Source: Tubulanus polymorphus (lineage: Eukaryota > Nemertea > Palaeonemertea > Tubulaniformes > Tubulanidae). Taken from it: a stretch of 64,000 bases of DNA. The notes beneath the pieces are model-generated. The model did no database searches, was not told the origin of the DNA, and saw only the letters and a program-made list of their open reading frames with translations. The stretch covers positions 23,238,485 through 23,302,484 of the forward strand of contig NC_134027.1 of assembly GCF_964204645.1 (NCBI RefSeq). Direction: 5' to 3'. Each line of letters opens with the position of its first letter. Positions within the stretch are counted from its first letter, which is position 1. A program made the translations under genes and the position numbers. Positions 1 to 11,619 of this stretch are shown one piece after another.

Positions 1-500
1 AAATTAGAAAAATACTTAGTGTGACAGATTATTCGAACAAAATGCACATTTTAGATAGGATTTTTCTTCAAAATACCACAAGATCTTAAGTTGATTGATG
101 GGTTATATGTTCAATAAAGGACATTATTTCAAAATGTCGATACATCAGCCAGAAATCTACTTTCGACAAACTATTTGCGCAATCTGGCGGAGTACCGGTT
201 CTTCATTCGACCAGCAATTCTTATCAGAACGCGGTAGATATTTCTTTCATTTCTCGTCGGAAAGGAATATCAACGAAAGCGCGCATTTAAGCGATCACGC
301 CCGAGAGAGTAGCTCATAAATTCAGTGATCTATACGAGCCTCACTTGTACTAATATACTCGCGGCCGCTATGAAGCATTTATTAATATTTACTCCCAGGC
401 AGCGTTTAGTCTCGTGTACCGTGTGTACTTCCTTGAAATATGTGTTTTGAGCAAACACCTTCTTCTAGCAAAAACCTCGACGCAAACATAATATACCAGT
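1..500. other. no gene seen
   Basis: AT-rich DNA with only short chance open frames. No splice-flanked coding block, tRNA or recognisable repeat was found. Confidence 0.5.
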
Positions 501-504
501 CGAT

Positions 505-795
505 CGGATGGTTTCGCATATATGCACGACTTCGGTCGGTCCAAGGGCGATGGGTTCGAATCCCGAATTTCTCGGTCGATGGTTCTCTAGCCGCGCGGCA
601 AAGAGCTAGTTGTACCACGAAGAAAACATCCGGATTCTCGTTTTTGTGTAACGGTATATTGGTCAATGGTTCTTCCTTATTTTGGAAAAATTATCCTCGG
701 AATTTCCAATGTGGTCCCGAGTAGCGGGCCAGGAGGAAGATAGGCTATTGTACGCTATTGCGCTTCGTATATATCGCAAAATAAACTTCCGGCAC
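505..795 (+). repeat. tRNA-derived SINE candidate
   Basis: The block contains a pol III B-box-like GGTTCGAATCC near 555, preceded by a tRNA-like segment. It ends in a tail with TATATATCGCAAAATAAAC, the sort of 3' end seen in invertebrate SINEs. A 94-codon open frame across it is a by-product. The family is not identified, and the head is too degenerate to name the parent tRNA. Confidence 0.45.
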
Positions 796-1075
796 AATTA
801 CATTACACTATAGTCCGGACATGTCAATCACATACCAGCAGCGATCTCCACTTCCGGAAGACGATACAAACCTTCTCAGTGTGGACAGGACCAGATGAAG
901 GTCATCATATCGTATCGCTTCCATGTTCAATTGTTGCAAATTTGTGAAATTGCAAATTTGCAAATTTGTCGCCATGCCAAAGTTGTTAAAATCCATCTTA
1001 AGACCTATGAAAATGACATAAAACATGCATCGTATTATTCAGAAAAGACGATAGGAACGACCCAACCATTCCATC

Positions 1076-1374
1076 TTCCTTTGACAGGGATTCGAACCTG
1101 ATGGCATCGAGACTCGCCACGGTACGAAAACCTGCCACTTTACTAGACCACAAGGTGCGCCGGTAGGCCTACATGCACAGCTTAAATGATGTCAGTCGTT
1201 TTAGTTTATCCCGGGGTTTCCAGCGATTATACAACGAGCAATCTGATTGGTGCCGCAAGTTTTCGTGCGGCAAACCTGCGCATGTATTTGCGCAGCCGGT
1301 CTAGTGTGGCAGGGTTTAGTGCCGTGACTGAGTCTAGCGATGCCATCAGGTTCGAATCCCTGCTGAAGGAGGAT
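1076..1374. mobile_element. MITE of family B, long terminal inverted repeats
   Basis: The two ends are inverted copies of about 75 bp: the left arm carries GGGATTCGAACCTGATGGCA and the right arm its complement. Each arm includes a pol III B-box-like GGTTCGAATCCC, so the TIR itself looks tRNA-like. Further copies or fragments lie at 12598, 26285 and 51127. No transposase is encoded, so the element is non-autonomous. Confidence 0.7.
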
Positions 1375-2240
1375 GCAACCACGCCGGACAAACGTCCCAT
1401 AACAAAATAGCGGCTAGCAACTTCAAAATGGTTTTATTATTTTTTTGTTAATTGGAATAACCGAAATGGAAAACATTTGAATTTCGGTTCACTCTGGTCG
1501 TTCGTGTAAGCACTGAGGGATTTGGAAATGATGGACACACTTCCTATACTGATATTATAGCCATGTAATCGTTCACGTATGTGGCCTAATCCGTGCATCC
1601 ATAAACTCAAGCATAATCCGCGCCACGGAATATAGACCGTCTTACTCGGTAATTGGATCAACGCAGTCTGGATGAAGAGACGTATCGAAACAATTCGCTG
1701 ATAGGATATTTAGATATATCCAGTAGCCCCGGTCTATTAGAGACTCTCTCTCTGTCTGCCTGTATCAATTTCATAATGAAATACCCTCGCATTATCCAGT
1801 CGCGACTGCGTATGATATGTCCTTAGGATATTGGCAGCGCCATTTCAGATATCATCATATGATAAGTGTTGCTTCGGGGGTCGTTTATCGGCAGTCCTTA
1901 TCCTTGTTCTTATCTACGTATTTCTGTAAATATACCATATCTCGAGGTATAACGTATCATTGTCATCTACGAATTTAAATACCTCAAAACATATCTATAT
2001 CTTTTACACGATATAAAGAATTTCATGAATCTATAATGCGTAAGTATTCCTCGCGAAAGACGGATGAAAGCTGATTGTAACTAATCTAATTACGTCATAT
2101 ATACGTGTGGAGTCGAGAAGATGCGCAATTTCCGTTGTATACGTATAGGAAATTCCAGAATCAGTCCAATTTAAGTCCCTTACGTTTACTTTGTTGAGCA
2201 GCGTTCGGCTATGTTCTGATTGCCATCATCAGCAGTCACG
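1375..2240. other. no gene seen
   Basis: AT-rich, no coding block with splice signals. The only notable motif is CAAAATAGCGGCTAGCAACT near 1404, which resembles the arm end of the palindromic element at 55.6 kb. Confidence 0.45.
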
Positions 2241-2249
2241 CGGTCAATA

Positions 2250-2304
2250 GTACGCCTGATGACGGCTATTAGAATATGTATAACCGAAACGTTGCTTATT
2301 TACT
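2250..2304 (+). ncRNA. hammerhead-ribozyme-like hairpin 1
   Basis: CTGATGA at 2256-2262 and GAAA at 2286-2289 flank a stem-forming segment, followed by the palindrome ACGT at 2289-2292 and a T at the expected cleavage position. Flanking bases can pair as a short stem I with one mismatch. The layout fits minimal hammerhead motifs with a very short stem III, known from Penelope-like and related retroelements. The base pair next to the core in stem II is not ideal, so activity is uncertain. Confidence 0.4.
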
Positions 2305-2447
2305 ATAACTTTTTCTGTAACTTCTTACGGCGCACGTCGTCGCACATGATTGTATTCGTATTCCGTGTCTTGAACCACTTTCAACGGTCAAAAGCACTGG
2401 TAAATCGATGATGAACCATCAACATTAATTGACACTTTTTTCATCTT

Positions 2448-2600
2448 AATGTAGGGATTGACCCTATTGGTTATTCATTCTATTCGTAGATTCTGATTTG
2501 TTTTGATTTGATTGAGTGTCCCTTACAGACCCATCACACCTGCCGGGCGCGAAACAGGGGGTTTGATCGTTAAATCTGAAATCGAAGTAAAGATATATAA
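2448..2600 (+). repeat. family A interspersed repeat
   Basis: Shares TAGGGATTGACCC, GAGTGTCCCTTACAGACCCA and CACACCTGCCGGG with blocks at 16595-16735 (same strand) and 4070-4345 and 59650-59945 (inverted). No coding capacity. The element class is not recognised. Confidence 0.6.
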
Positions 2601-3660
2601 TGTGGTTGTGTGATCGGCGAATCTTTATGGTTTTCGAGTTTATTTGTGTTTTTTTTTTCGAATCGCCGGCCGGATTTTTGTTTGAAATCGAAGTACAAAA
2701 TCGGAAGTTTCGGCCTTGCTATTGTTACTGTGCGCGGGAGTGAGTACTTGCTCTAGATTTTAGACAGTGAGATCCGATCGCAACCGCATCCTTCGAAAAA
2801 CGTCGATATCTTCTCAATCTCGTCTAGATTTGGCATCAATTTTTCAAGTAGGATCAGCGATTTTACTCGGCGATTTTTAAGCGCGTTGAAATGCGATGTT
2901 TCCTTCCTCGGCGCATCGACATTTTCAACAAACGCGCGAACTCGAACGGACTCGACTGTGCCTGCATTCGTCGAGATAACAACCCGAACATCGAAATGGT
3001 TTATCAAAATTCCACCCATTAATTCTCATAATCGATGTAGATGTTCTTGTTTTTGCGTCGAAGCAGAGAGAGAGAGAGAGAGAAAGAGAGCGAGACAGAA
3101 TCCTAGAGAACGCAATTTGCGCGTTTTAATTTTTTTTTCGACCAGAAAATGTCCATATTTCATTTTCAACACTCGCAAAAGTAGAATTCGATGTCGTCGT
3201 CGTTGTCGTTGTTGTGATCATTTTTAGAGTGTTTTTATCGTTCGCCCGCCGCTAACATCTCAGGTAACGTTTCAACGCTGAATATTGTTCAAGTCAATCA
3301 CGGCGAGCATTAATTTTCGTCGTCGTCAATTTCTGCTCGACGAGGCCGGCAATAACGCGTTGTTTTGCGGGAGGATTTCGCCGACCGAGAATAACAGGCG
3401 AACTAATCAAACATGAAAACGATAATTGCCCGGCACCGATTTCGCTGCCGTCTCCCGCGACCGCGGGGATCTATATTGAATTATTATTGCGATATGGGGG
3501 TTAAATATGATAGCATAAATTGTCGTTAGTTTTTATGAACTTTAATCGCCGTGTGTTTTCCTTCCCCCTGGTGAATCGATTTTCCCGATTCGTCGTTTAT
3601 ATCTCTACAACGCGAAAAGGTTAGAGCGTTTAGAGCATTTCGAAAATTTAAACGATTCGC
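2601..3660. other. CpG-containing non-coding stretch with a GA repeat
   Basis: No supported gene. A short (GA)n run lies at about 3066-3090, followed by (GTC)n-like triplets around 3195-3210. The stretch is richer in CG dinucleotides than its neighbours and could hold a promoter or 5' untranslated exon, but no coding exon was found to attach to it. Confidence 0.3.
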
Positions 3661-3673
3661 CGACAAACTATCG

Positions 3674-3745
3674 GGGGATGTAGCTCAGAGGTAGAGCGCT
3701 CGCTTCGCATGCGAGAAGCCCCGGGTTCGAACCCCGGCATCTCCA
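3674..3745 (+). tRNA. tRNA-Ala(CGC)
   Basis: A 72-nt cloverleaf: acceptor GGGGATG pairs with CATCTCC, D-arm GCTCAGAGGTAGAGC, anticodon loop CTTCGCATG giving CGC, T-arm CCGGGTTCGAACCCCGG, discriminator A. CCA is not encoded, as usual in eukaryotes. A run of seven T follows directly as a pol III terminator. This is the best-formed of five tRNA-Ala(CGC) copies in the window. Confidence 0.95.
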
Positions 3746-4069
3746 ACTTTTTTTTATGTTAAACATAATTTGATACGAGCAATAATCTCGTATTTGCTAC
3801 GAGCAATCATCTCGTATATTTCAGGTGTTCCAAAGATTACACTTATTGACGAAGTGCACTCTATCTAACGTGTTAGATATGAAATACGTACATGAATACA
3901 TATTTATACCTCGTGGAGTAATTGTTTTCACAGATTGAATACAGAAATAAGTTTTTGAGCAAAATTGTAGATGTAAACTGTGACCAGTTGTAACAACAAC
4001 AGAGTACATTATGTTTAAAGTAAAAATACGTAGGCAATTAACAGCTTGATCTGCTGAATGAATAAAATG

Positions 4070-4345
4070 TCTTCAAAACTGATTACCCTTAACAGAATCG
4101 GTCGCTTGCCGGTTCGGACTGTTTGGACGATCGTTACCGGAATGAACTGGAACGCTGACATTTCCAATTATACATCGATTTATACAAAAAAATTCTGTAT
4201 CGTAAATTCGACCGCCGATATATCAAAACTATGATTTCCGAATTCAGAATCAAACCCCTGTTTCGTTCCTGGTAGAAGTAGTTGGTTTGTAAGGGATACA
4301 AAAATCAAACGAAATCTACCAACCACATAGATAACAGGGTCGATC
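4070..4345 (-). repeat. family A repeat, inverted copy
   Basis: Contains GGTCGCTTGCCGGTTCGGAC, AATCAAACCCCTGTTTCG and a diverged TTTGTAAGGGATACA, all matching the 59650-59945 copy in order. More diverged than the other copies. Confidence 0.55.
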
Positions 4346-4495
4346 CCTATCAAAAGACTACAGAAATCTAGGTCTAGTACGCGAACGATTGATACTTTCT
4401 TACGAGGAAATAACGCTCGAATATTAGAATCCAGTTCTACAATTAGGAGTCGAATAATAATAAAGTTTAAAGTAATTTTCGAGTTAACTCCGGGG

Positions 4496-4735
4496 ATTTT
4501 GATACAATTTCTGTTTGAGCCGGAAATAGATTACAATTTGAATTCAGATTTCGACATTAATTTTTTAAAGGCGTTGATCAACTTTCAAGTTAGTTTTTTT
4601 TTGTCTATTTTATTTTGTCGATTTTGATACAATTTCTGTTTGAGTCGGAAATGGATTCCAATTTGAATTCAGATTTCGGCATTAATTTTTTAAAGGCGTT
4701 GATCAACTTTCAAGTTAGTTTTTTTGGGTCTATTT
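4496..4735 (+). repeat. tandem duplication, 125-bp period
   Basis: Two adjacent copies beginning ATTTTGATACAATTTCTG (4496 and 4621) run in parallel through CGTTGATCAACTTTCAAGTT. They differ at a handful of positions. No coding content. Confidence 0.85.
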
Positions 4736-5179
4736 ACCAATCGTTGTTGTAGATCTACTCCCATTGATTGCCTAGCGGATGAAAATAGCGAAAACTACAA
4801 CATCTTATTAGCCGCGTCGTCTGCGAAACAGTGTTTACATTGAATTATTGTGTCAATCGATTGCGCAAACACTAGACGCCGATTGGTAATTACAAAACGA
4901 TAATCGGCAGATGACACAGCGATCTCCGGATCAGCGTATGATGGGCGTGAAGGATATGAATAACCGCATCTCTGTCGATCTTACAGACTCGACTCAGACA
5001 CGACAGTCGTGCACCCATGCAAGTCTTTCATGCGTTCTCGGTAATGTTTGATTGGCATTTAGAGCCCTTAAGTAGCTGATTAGATTTTCAATGATGTATT
5101 TGAAAAATGGATACATGCGTTTTAGTTTGAAACTGAGAGTCGAATTAACTACGTACAACTGCGGAACTGGATAGCCCAC

Positions 5180-5560
5180 AGAGTTAGATTAAACCCGCAC
5201 TGGACCCGGGTTCAGAGTCAAATTAAACCCACACAACTGTGGAACTACGTAGATCCGGAGTCAAATTAAACCCACACAACGGTGGAACTGGATCCAGAGT
5301 CCACTTAAAACTCACAACCGTGGAACTGCATCCAGAGTCAAATTAAACTCTCATACGTGGAACTGGGTCAAGAGTTAAATGAAGCATACAAAAATGTTGA
5401 ACTGGGTCTAGAGTCTTCCCGCACAACGGGATTATAAGGTTTAAAGTCAAATGAACTGACAACTGTGGAAGTGGATCGGGAGTCAACTGACAGCTTACTG
5501 TGGAACGCTGATGCAGAATCAAAATACACGCGTGGAACAGGGGCTTGAGGCAGGTTTAAC
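5180..5560 (+). repeat. short tandem array, left arm of a foldback-like structure
   Basis: Degenerate units of roughly 40-45 bp built on AGAGTCAAATTAAACCCAC and ACTGTGGAACTGGATCC. The reverse complement of the same unit forms the array at 7205-7580, so the two arrays make long imperfect inverted repeats about 1.6 kb apart. Inverted ends made of tandem repeats are typical of Foldback/Galileo-type DNA transposons. No transposase was seen between them. Confidence 0.7.
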
Positions 5561-5734
5561 TCACATATCAAATTTTTTAGCTCGGAACTGACACACGGAT
5601 CGAGAATCAGATTTAGCATCCACGAGCCAGCGATCGTGGGAGTAGCGTTGTAATCGCTAGTTGTATCTACTGTCGCTCGAGTCTGCTGCCGCCGCGTATC
5701 TCGCATGTTCGGCGACAGACAGAGTTCATTTCAG

Positions 5735-5909
5735 ATCTATCAGCGTTTAACGCCGGCCGCTATTGCGATCAGCCAGAAGCGCGATCACTGCAGCTCTCAG
5801 ACATATTCGATTACTCACGGACTTTTCAAAATATCGCCGGAACAGTGTACAACAACGGAAATGACAGCAACATTGTGGATGTAAAGTCTCCCTGGTCAAA
5901 CTGCAGCTT
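5735..5909 (+). CDS. orphan internal exon, unknown protein
   Basis: A 175-nt block with good splice signals on both sides: a TTCATTTCAG acceptor and a GTAAGT donor. The only open frame enters with 2 nt, gives 57 codons and leaves with 2 nt, so it is a phase-consistent internal exon. The peptide includes YCDQPEARSLQLSDIF and VDVKSPWSNC. It has no repeats or low complexity, and one NDS and one NCS potential N-glycosylation site, so it may be extracellular. The family was not recognised and no partner exons were found nearby. It lies between the two inverted arrays, so it could be host DNA carried inside a transposon or an exon whose introns were invaded. Confidence 0.5.
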
Positions 5910-7200
5910 GTAAGTAGAAAAGAAACTATTCTCGATCTGTTAGATCGGCGATCGGTTTTGGTTATGTTTTGAAAGCAAAGATATTGAAAAAAATGTCAAA
6001 ATTTGATTTGATGACGATAGTTTGTGGTTTAAAAGTTGATTTTTCTTTTGAATTGGATTTTACAGTGAAATAAGCCACACTAAAACACACAGGCCATAAA
6101 GTCATACTTTCAAAACTATCAGCGGACTTCCAACGTTTTACGTGAATGCACGGGAATCTTTTATAAGGGCGCACTCATTTTATTTTAACCCTAATGTGCA
6201 ACAGAAATTTCCACTCTGAACATTGAGTATTACTTATCGACTGATGCAAGACACAAATCTATAGTCGAGATTTGACGGAATATCATGTTCCCACCAACAA
6301 TTTCATAAAAAAATGACTTCTAAAATTTGAAAAGTTTTACCAAATTTTTACTCGCTTATTGGCATCTGGGTGCAAATTCCTTCGTTAGAATCTGACGCTT
6401 GGTTTTAAAACATATGGAATGAACTAATTCTAGTCAAATTTAAACAAAGAACTCCGGAACTGAATCCCGGGGTTAGATTCGACTTCGGGGCTGACTCACT
6501 TCATTGTACCGTAACGAATTGCATTCGCAAACGGTTAACTTACCATCTAGTCATCTCAACTTCTTTGATCCAGAACCCTTATGCCAAAAACCCTTATCTA
6601 TATAAATCGCCCGAAGCTTCCAAAGCCTGCTATAAAGCTCAGGTATCTGAGGCCATTATAAAACGTTTGAGGTCCTGATATTACCGATATATGTTTAGTC
6701 TTTAAGATCCCCGTAGCTATGATTTTTCTTTGACGTTCGGCGCGACTGGGTCTTCGAATTAGACGTACAAAAGGTCAAATCAAGTTATTACTCAAAGGGC
6801 TCGCGTGTTGTCGTTTATTGTTAAGTCATCGATTTGGTGATGAGGAATATTATTTGTCTTAAGGCTCCAGTTCAAAATTTGACATTTATATGATATCATA
6901 TCAAAGTTAATATACGTGTAAATATTGCTAAACAAAAACGAACGGTTTTTATTGATATTGATGTGTTTCTAAGCAAATGAACCACAGATTCCACGAATCG
7001 ATAATCGTCTCTGTTTCTTTGATCGTTGATTTCCGATATTTGTCTGTTGTCTTTTGTTTGAATGATGATAAAGTGCTTTAAGCGAAAGTATTTTCAACAA
7101 ACAACAACAAAAAAAGATTCGATTTCGCAATATTTTTGTGATGTGAAGATAAAAGGTTAAAGAAAAGAAGCCGTTTTTGGAACTTAATTTCTTTTGATAT
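5910..7200. other. spacer of the foldback-like structure, no gene seen
   Basis: AT-rich, no splice-flanked coding block and no transposase motif. A poly-A/T-rich patch lies near 7100. Confidence 0.45.
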
Positions 7201-7204
7201 TTGA

Positions 7205-7580
7205 ATATTTCTTATTGTTGGTTTAATCTGACCCTGGATCCAGTTCCACTGGTTTGTGGGTTTGATTTTAATGGGGGGCCAATCACGCAGTTGTGCGGGT
7301 TTAATTTCACTCTGAATCCAGTTCCACAGTTGCATATGGATCAGTTGTGTGGGTTGAATTTGACTCCGGATCCAGTTCCGCAGTTGCATGGATTCGATTT
7401 GACTCTCGTTGTATGGGTTGAGTTTGACTCCGGATCCAGTTCCACTGTTGCATGGATTCAGTTTGACTCTCAGTTGTGTTGGTTTAATTTGTCTCTGAAT
7501 CCAGTTCGACAGTGCTGCGCGGGCTTAATTTGTCTCAGGACCAAATTCCACAGTGTGGTTTTAATTTGAACTTCAAACTT
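7205..7580 (-). repeat. short tandem array, right arm of a foldback-like structure
   Basis: Repeats of GGATCCAGTTCCACAGTTG and GTGGGTTTAATTTGACTC, the reverse complement of the unit at 5180-5560. A 122-codon plus-strand frame through it simply reads the repeat and is not a gene. Confidence 0.7.
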
Positions 7581-7589
7581 GGTATTATT

Positions 7590-7830
7590 ACCCCAGCCTA
7601 TAAGTCTATTCATGTATCAGTCTCCATCTCCATGGGGAGAACTAGCATCCGAGCAGCCGCTGAACGCTCAGAAGTCATCTATCAGGCCAGCAGGTAACCA
7701 TTTACTCCTGGGCGGAGAGGGGCAATGAGGATAAGTGTCTTGCCCGAGGACACTGCGGTAAAGTACGGGGTTTAAACCCACGACCTGGCTCACCCACGAC
7801 CCACGAACTAACTCTGAGTAAATTCTGAGC
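7590..7830 (-). repeat. SINE-like repeat
   Basis: On the minus strand it reads TCCTCGGGCAAGACACTTAT, CATTGCCCCTCTCCGCCCAG and a GTAAATGGTTACCTG core, preceded by a degenerate B box (GTGGGTTTAAACCCC). This order is familiar from tRNA-derived SINEs of marine invertebrates. A decayed relative sits at the window end (63885-64000). Confidence 0.6.
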
Positions 7831-8770
7831 TTACGTCCTGTTTGGGGGCATTGAGAAAGGGTAGTTGCAAATGGGGAGAGAAAAGATGAAATATGTTGAA
7901 GAAAAATGCAAAAGAATGGATAAAGCAACGCGGGATATGGATAGTAAGAGATTTAAGGAAAGCTATGTTGGTACCGCAAAGGGACGACGACCGAATCGAT
8001 CGGCATAAATCAGATATTTCTATCTGGTAAACATTCAAACAGACCGTTCTTTGATCGACTCTCTATTAAAAGTACATGTGCGGGATGAATCTGTTTATTT
8101 TTGTGGTTTCGTCGATTGATGAAACTTGATGAAAAAGCATCAATATACGCGCGCGCGTATGTGTAGATTTTTCGCAATCCACAAACATAATTATGATGTC
8201 TTACACCTGCTGTATTTGTAATAACGCGGCCAGCAGATTATACTGACATGCGTGAACCATTCAAAACGAGAAAAAAATCATTTAGTAAATAACTTACATA
8301 TCCCTACGGTTTGATATCCGAATATGCTTGTAATTTACTCTTTTTTCTAATTCAAGGCTCTGAGATATTTTCTCCCGTGAAACTGGAGCAGTTGAGCGGG
8401 TTGATCAGAGTATAGTCATTGCTCTGCTTTACCAGAGGTGGATTTATAGGGTTGGTCTAAAGGGTCTGGCCCTGCCTTCCCGTTGAGGTTTCCCATTTGC
8501 TAATAGATAGATATCGTTAAAAACCTGTAAATTCATTGATATTCATCCATGTTCGAAAATTGCAACTTTTCGGATGTTTCTTCAAATCTAATACCGGGGT
8601 TGGTTCCTGGAATCTACGTTTCTTCCACGACCAGAACACGTAACCTTAATTGGAACTAATGCGACTGATGCTACGGATAACCCCGAATGACTAGAACGGA
8701 TGATTGGGTTCTTGGAGAACTTTTCCATCTCAACTCTCCGTCAACGGCAGTCTTACTTTAAATTCCCTAC
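7831..8770. other. no gene seen
   Basis: AT-rich with a (CG)n-like ACGCGCGCGTATG patch near 8148. Chance open frames only. Confidence 0.45.
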
Positions 8771-9282
8771 AGCCCAACGCACGCGGGAACAAAACATGTT
8801 CCCGATAACATGTTTCTCGTTTCTCTCATAAACGCCACGCACGACGCAGTGAAACATAGCAACACGGAATCAAACATGCTGTTTCGCGAACATTGTTTTG
8901 CAAAACTTCAGTGCTTTTCCAAGACGCGGTGAAACATAGAAGCGCAGAAAGAAACATCTTCCTTGTTTCACCAAACGCACACGACGCAGGGAAACGCTCG
9001 CTAAAGCCCAACGTTTTTTCTTCGTGAAAAAAACGTTTTCGATGTTTTTTTGCTATGCCGTGTGCGGGGGAGGCAAAACACAAAACGCCGAACTGAAAAA
9101 CGTTTTTCGCGAAACAAGCACTGCTTGATTTGCGAAAAACGTTTTGTGTAGTCGAAAACGTTTTTCGTCCCGTGTGCGTTGAACGTTTTATCGTTTGCGG
9201 GCAAAACGTTTTACGAAAAACGTTTTGTGAAAACGTGTTTTCTGTTTCGGCGTAACAAATGTTTTGCCGTGTGCGTTGGGCT
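8771..9282. mobile_element. palindrome-rich MITE-like element
   Basis: Bounded by the 12-bp inverted repeat AGCCCAACGCAC / GTGCGTTGGGCT. The interior is built of short perfect palindromes such as CGAAAAACGTTTTTCG-like and GAAACATGTTTC-like units in many variants. A second AGCCCAACG at 9006 suggests two adjoining copies. Related pieces occur at 22055-22185, 48600-48695 and 52395-52685. Several chance ORFs arise from the repeat. Confidence 0.65.
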
Positions 9283-9850
9283 TAACGCGTATCCGTTTCC
9301 TGATTCTATGTGTGTCGTCAGCATTACAACCTTTACAATATTTAGGGAAAGCCCAGCCGTGTACTCACAAGATTCCAGGAACCGATCGAAATTTGACTCA
9401 AAGGTTAAATCCTCTGGACTGGGCTAGTCGAATCTAACTCGGCTACGTTGGAATACAACCCGGCGCTAAACGAAACCCAGTATTTACAACTACTCGACTC
9501 CTCTTGTTCTAGATTATCGATTTAAATCCCTTTAAATCCCGATACGAGTATATTCATGTATATGCATATATAGTCATTTATTCTGTATATCGACGATGTC
9601 GTCGTCTCCCCACACCATCAGTGCCTGAGATACATTCAATGTGGATGGATTCTCTCAGACTCCGGCGCGCCGATTCACATACACTGACGACGATGACACC
9701 AATCGAGTGTTCAAATATGAGATTCGAGATCACTCTGAGACATGTTGCGAAAAAATACGAATATGATGTAACGATGCGCGAGTAGGCTTATATCTATGTA
9801 AATATGCGCATGTCAAATGAGTCTAGTAAATAGTAACATCGGTCGGACCT
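9283..9850. other. no gene seen
   Basis: Unremarkable AT-rich DNA without coding signals. Confidence 0.4.
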
Positions 9851-9853
9851 TAC

Positions 9854-10115
9854 AGCCGCGATCACACGCTGTCGATTTGGCCCGGGCCAAATTGGCACGG
9901 ATCAGGCTCGGGCCAAATTTGGCCCGTGCCTAATTAGAGAGCGCGTTCACACCAAACCATTCACTCGATACTAAACAATGCTCAAACAAAGAAAGTTACG
10001 TCATTTCTGGTGCCAGTTGCAATTCAAACGCAATCGTTTGTCTGGTTCTAGAATTTGGCTCGGGCTTGGTCCGACGTTTTTGGCCCGGGCCAAAAATGCT
10101 CGTGTGATCGCGGCT
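9854..10115. mobile_element. 262-bp MITE with perfect 15-bp TIRs
   Basis: Ends in AGCCGCGATCACACG and its exact complement, flanked by TAC on both sides as a possible 3-bp target duplication. Inside each end lies the palindrome TTTGGCCCGGGCCAAA or a close variant. No protein coding. Confidence 0.8.
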
Positions 10116-10428
10116 TACGTTGTAGCGTGCCGGTTAGGATTGACAATAAGTATGAGTCCATGGATCGTTTTCATTTATGTAAATCGGGTCGAGAAGATTC
10201 ACAATTTCTCTATTCGTCGAAAACGTTAGAAATCCCACAATGAGTTCAGCAAAAGAGGAAAAGTTCTTGTAATAAATGAGTATTGGTTTGAAGGGAGGTT
10301 TCGGCGTTTTCGGATTTTTGTAGTCTGTCTGATAATTGCTATTAGTACATCATTGCTCTAAATATATAGGCTACTAATTTTTGCAACAGAAAAGTCGATA
10401 TTGAATGGAGAAACATAAAATGTTAGCT

Positions 10429-10677
10429 TTACGCCAGAGCTCCGGAACTGAAAGAACGTACCTCCGTGGTTCTGATTGGCTGGTTGCATATGAGCTCAAG
10501 GGTGGCGCCACCAGCTGGACAACCGGGAATCGCCTTATATTTCTGCCGCAAAAAATGTCGATGGGCAACTTTGCATTCGCACATCTTTGTTTTCTGAACT
10601 TTTCGTCTTTTGCCGAAGTTATTGAGGGCTTTCTTACATCTGAATAATCTGACCGCACCACGAGCTGCGAATATCAC
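10429..10677 (-). CDS. weak open frame, unknown
   Basis: An 82-codon frame, basic in its first half (FGKRRKVQKTK) with several cysteines. It follows two other minus-strand open frames in a row. Family not recognised and the overlapping +1 frame is also open, so this may be chance or repeat-derived. Confidence 0.15.
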   Translation of the reverse strand: MIFAARGAVRLFRCKKALNNFGKRRKVQKTKMCECKVAHRHFLRQKYKAIPGCPAGGATLELICNQPIRTTEVRSFSSGALA

Positions 10678-10687
10678 TGTCAGGACC

Positions 10688-11029
10688 TCATGCGTGGCAG
10701 GTCTGTAAGGAACACCAAATCAGTACATCTTTTAAAAGTGCCCCGTGCAAATTCGCAATATGGTGAACGTTGTTTGGAATTTTTTTCAGGACCTTTATCT
10801 GAAATGCCTTATCATCCATACTAAGATCTATTGACAGTTTTAACTCTTTCAAAAAGTGTTTTAAAAATCTTTTTATCCAGGTATTTTCGTGGCCCTGTTT
10901 TAAGTCACTGTAGTTACCATGTTTGAATACCCTGTAAGTGCTTTGGAGCATGTGCGTGCTTTTACTTTTTAAACAGCAATAGATATGGTAATGATAGTAG
11001 TAACAAATCAAACCGAATCTACTAATCAA
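10688..11029 (-). CDS. coding-like open frame, unknown, inside family A ends
   Basis: A 113-codon frame with a helix-rich, lysine-rich centre (KRFLKHFLKELKLSIDLSMD). It sits between sequences matching the two sides of family A repeats (GTAGGGATTGACCGATG at the right, TTCCTTACAGACCTGCCACG at the left), as though inserted in or carried by that element. An acceptor-like CTTACAG precedes the conserved-looking part and another follows it. No domain recognised; it may be an exon or a decayed transposon frame. Confidence 0.25.
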   Translation of the reverse strand: MISRFGLICYYYHYHIYCCLKSKSTHMLQSTYRVFKHGNYSDLKQGHENTWIKRFLKHFLKELKLSIDLSMDDKAFQIKVLKKIPNNVHHIANLHGALLKDVLIWCSLQTCHA

Positions 11030-11049
11030 CTAAAAACATCGGTCAATCC

Positions 11050-11601
11050 CTACTTTGTTATAAAAAGAGAAAATTTTATCTTTGCATTTAATACGCCCCC
11101 GGATTGATCGTCATAATTTCGATGAATCCGGATAATGTAATAAAATGTTAACGATCTGATAGGTTTCGATAACGCAATTACTCCCGGCATTTCACGACGC
11201 GAATACATACAACGCCGAGGTTTATCAAGCGCGATGACGTCATCCGGCATTCCATCAATTTCTCGTCGGCTTTCGAGCGACCGTTTATATAGTGTCATTT
11301 CTATCGTTAAGAGATCGGCGCAAAGGCCTTTAAATGACTCAACTGACCGAGCGCTGATAGCACGAAGATATGTACAGCTAGGGTAACACGATTGATGAAC
11401 TGTCCGCCATATCCGTGTTGTGACGATATATAGAGAATCCCATAATAATATAGCGAGAAAGATGACGTCCGCAAAGTTTCCTTCAAGCTTACTATTAAGT
11501 GGCGGTAGATCTAGGGTCTGATACAGGGAGAGGGGTACCTCCTTAATAGGCCATGTCATAAAATTTAGAAAGGACATCGGAAAGCATTTTTGGAAACACA
11601 C
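11050..11601 (-). CDS. longest non-transposon open frame, unknown
   Basis: A 183-codon minus-strand frame. The middle (SLESRREIDGMPDDVIALDK) is charged and non-repetitive; the ends look like chance sequence. No domain, signal peptide or splice support was found. Kept because of its length and because two more minus-strand frames follow; it may be spurious. Confidence 0.2.
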   Translation of the reverse strand: MCFQKCFPMSFLNFMTWPIKEVPLSLYQTLDLPPLNSKLEGNFADVIFLAILLWDSLYIVTTRIWRTVHQSCYPSCTYLRAISARSVESFKGLCADLLTIEMTLYKRSLESRREIDGMPDDVIALDKPRRCMYSRREMPGVIALSKPIRSLTFYYIIRIHRNYDDQSGGVLNAKIKFSLFITK

Positions 11602-11619
11602 AACAAGCTTATGAATCTA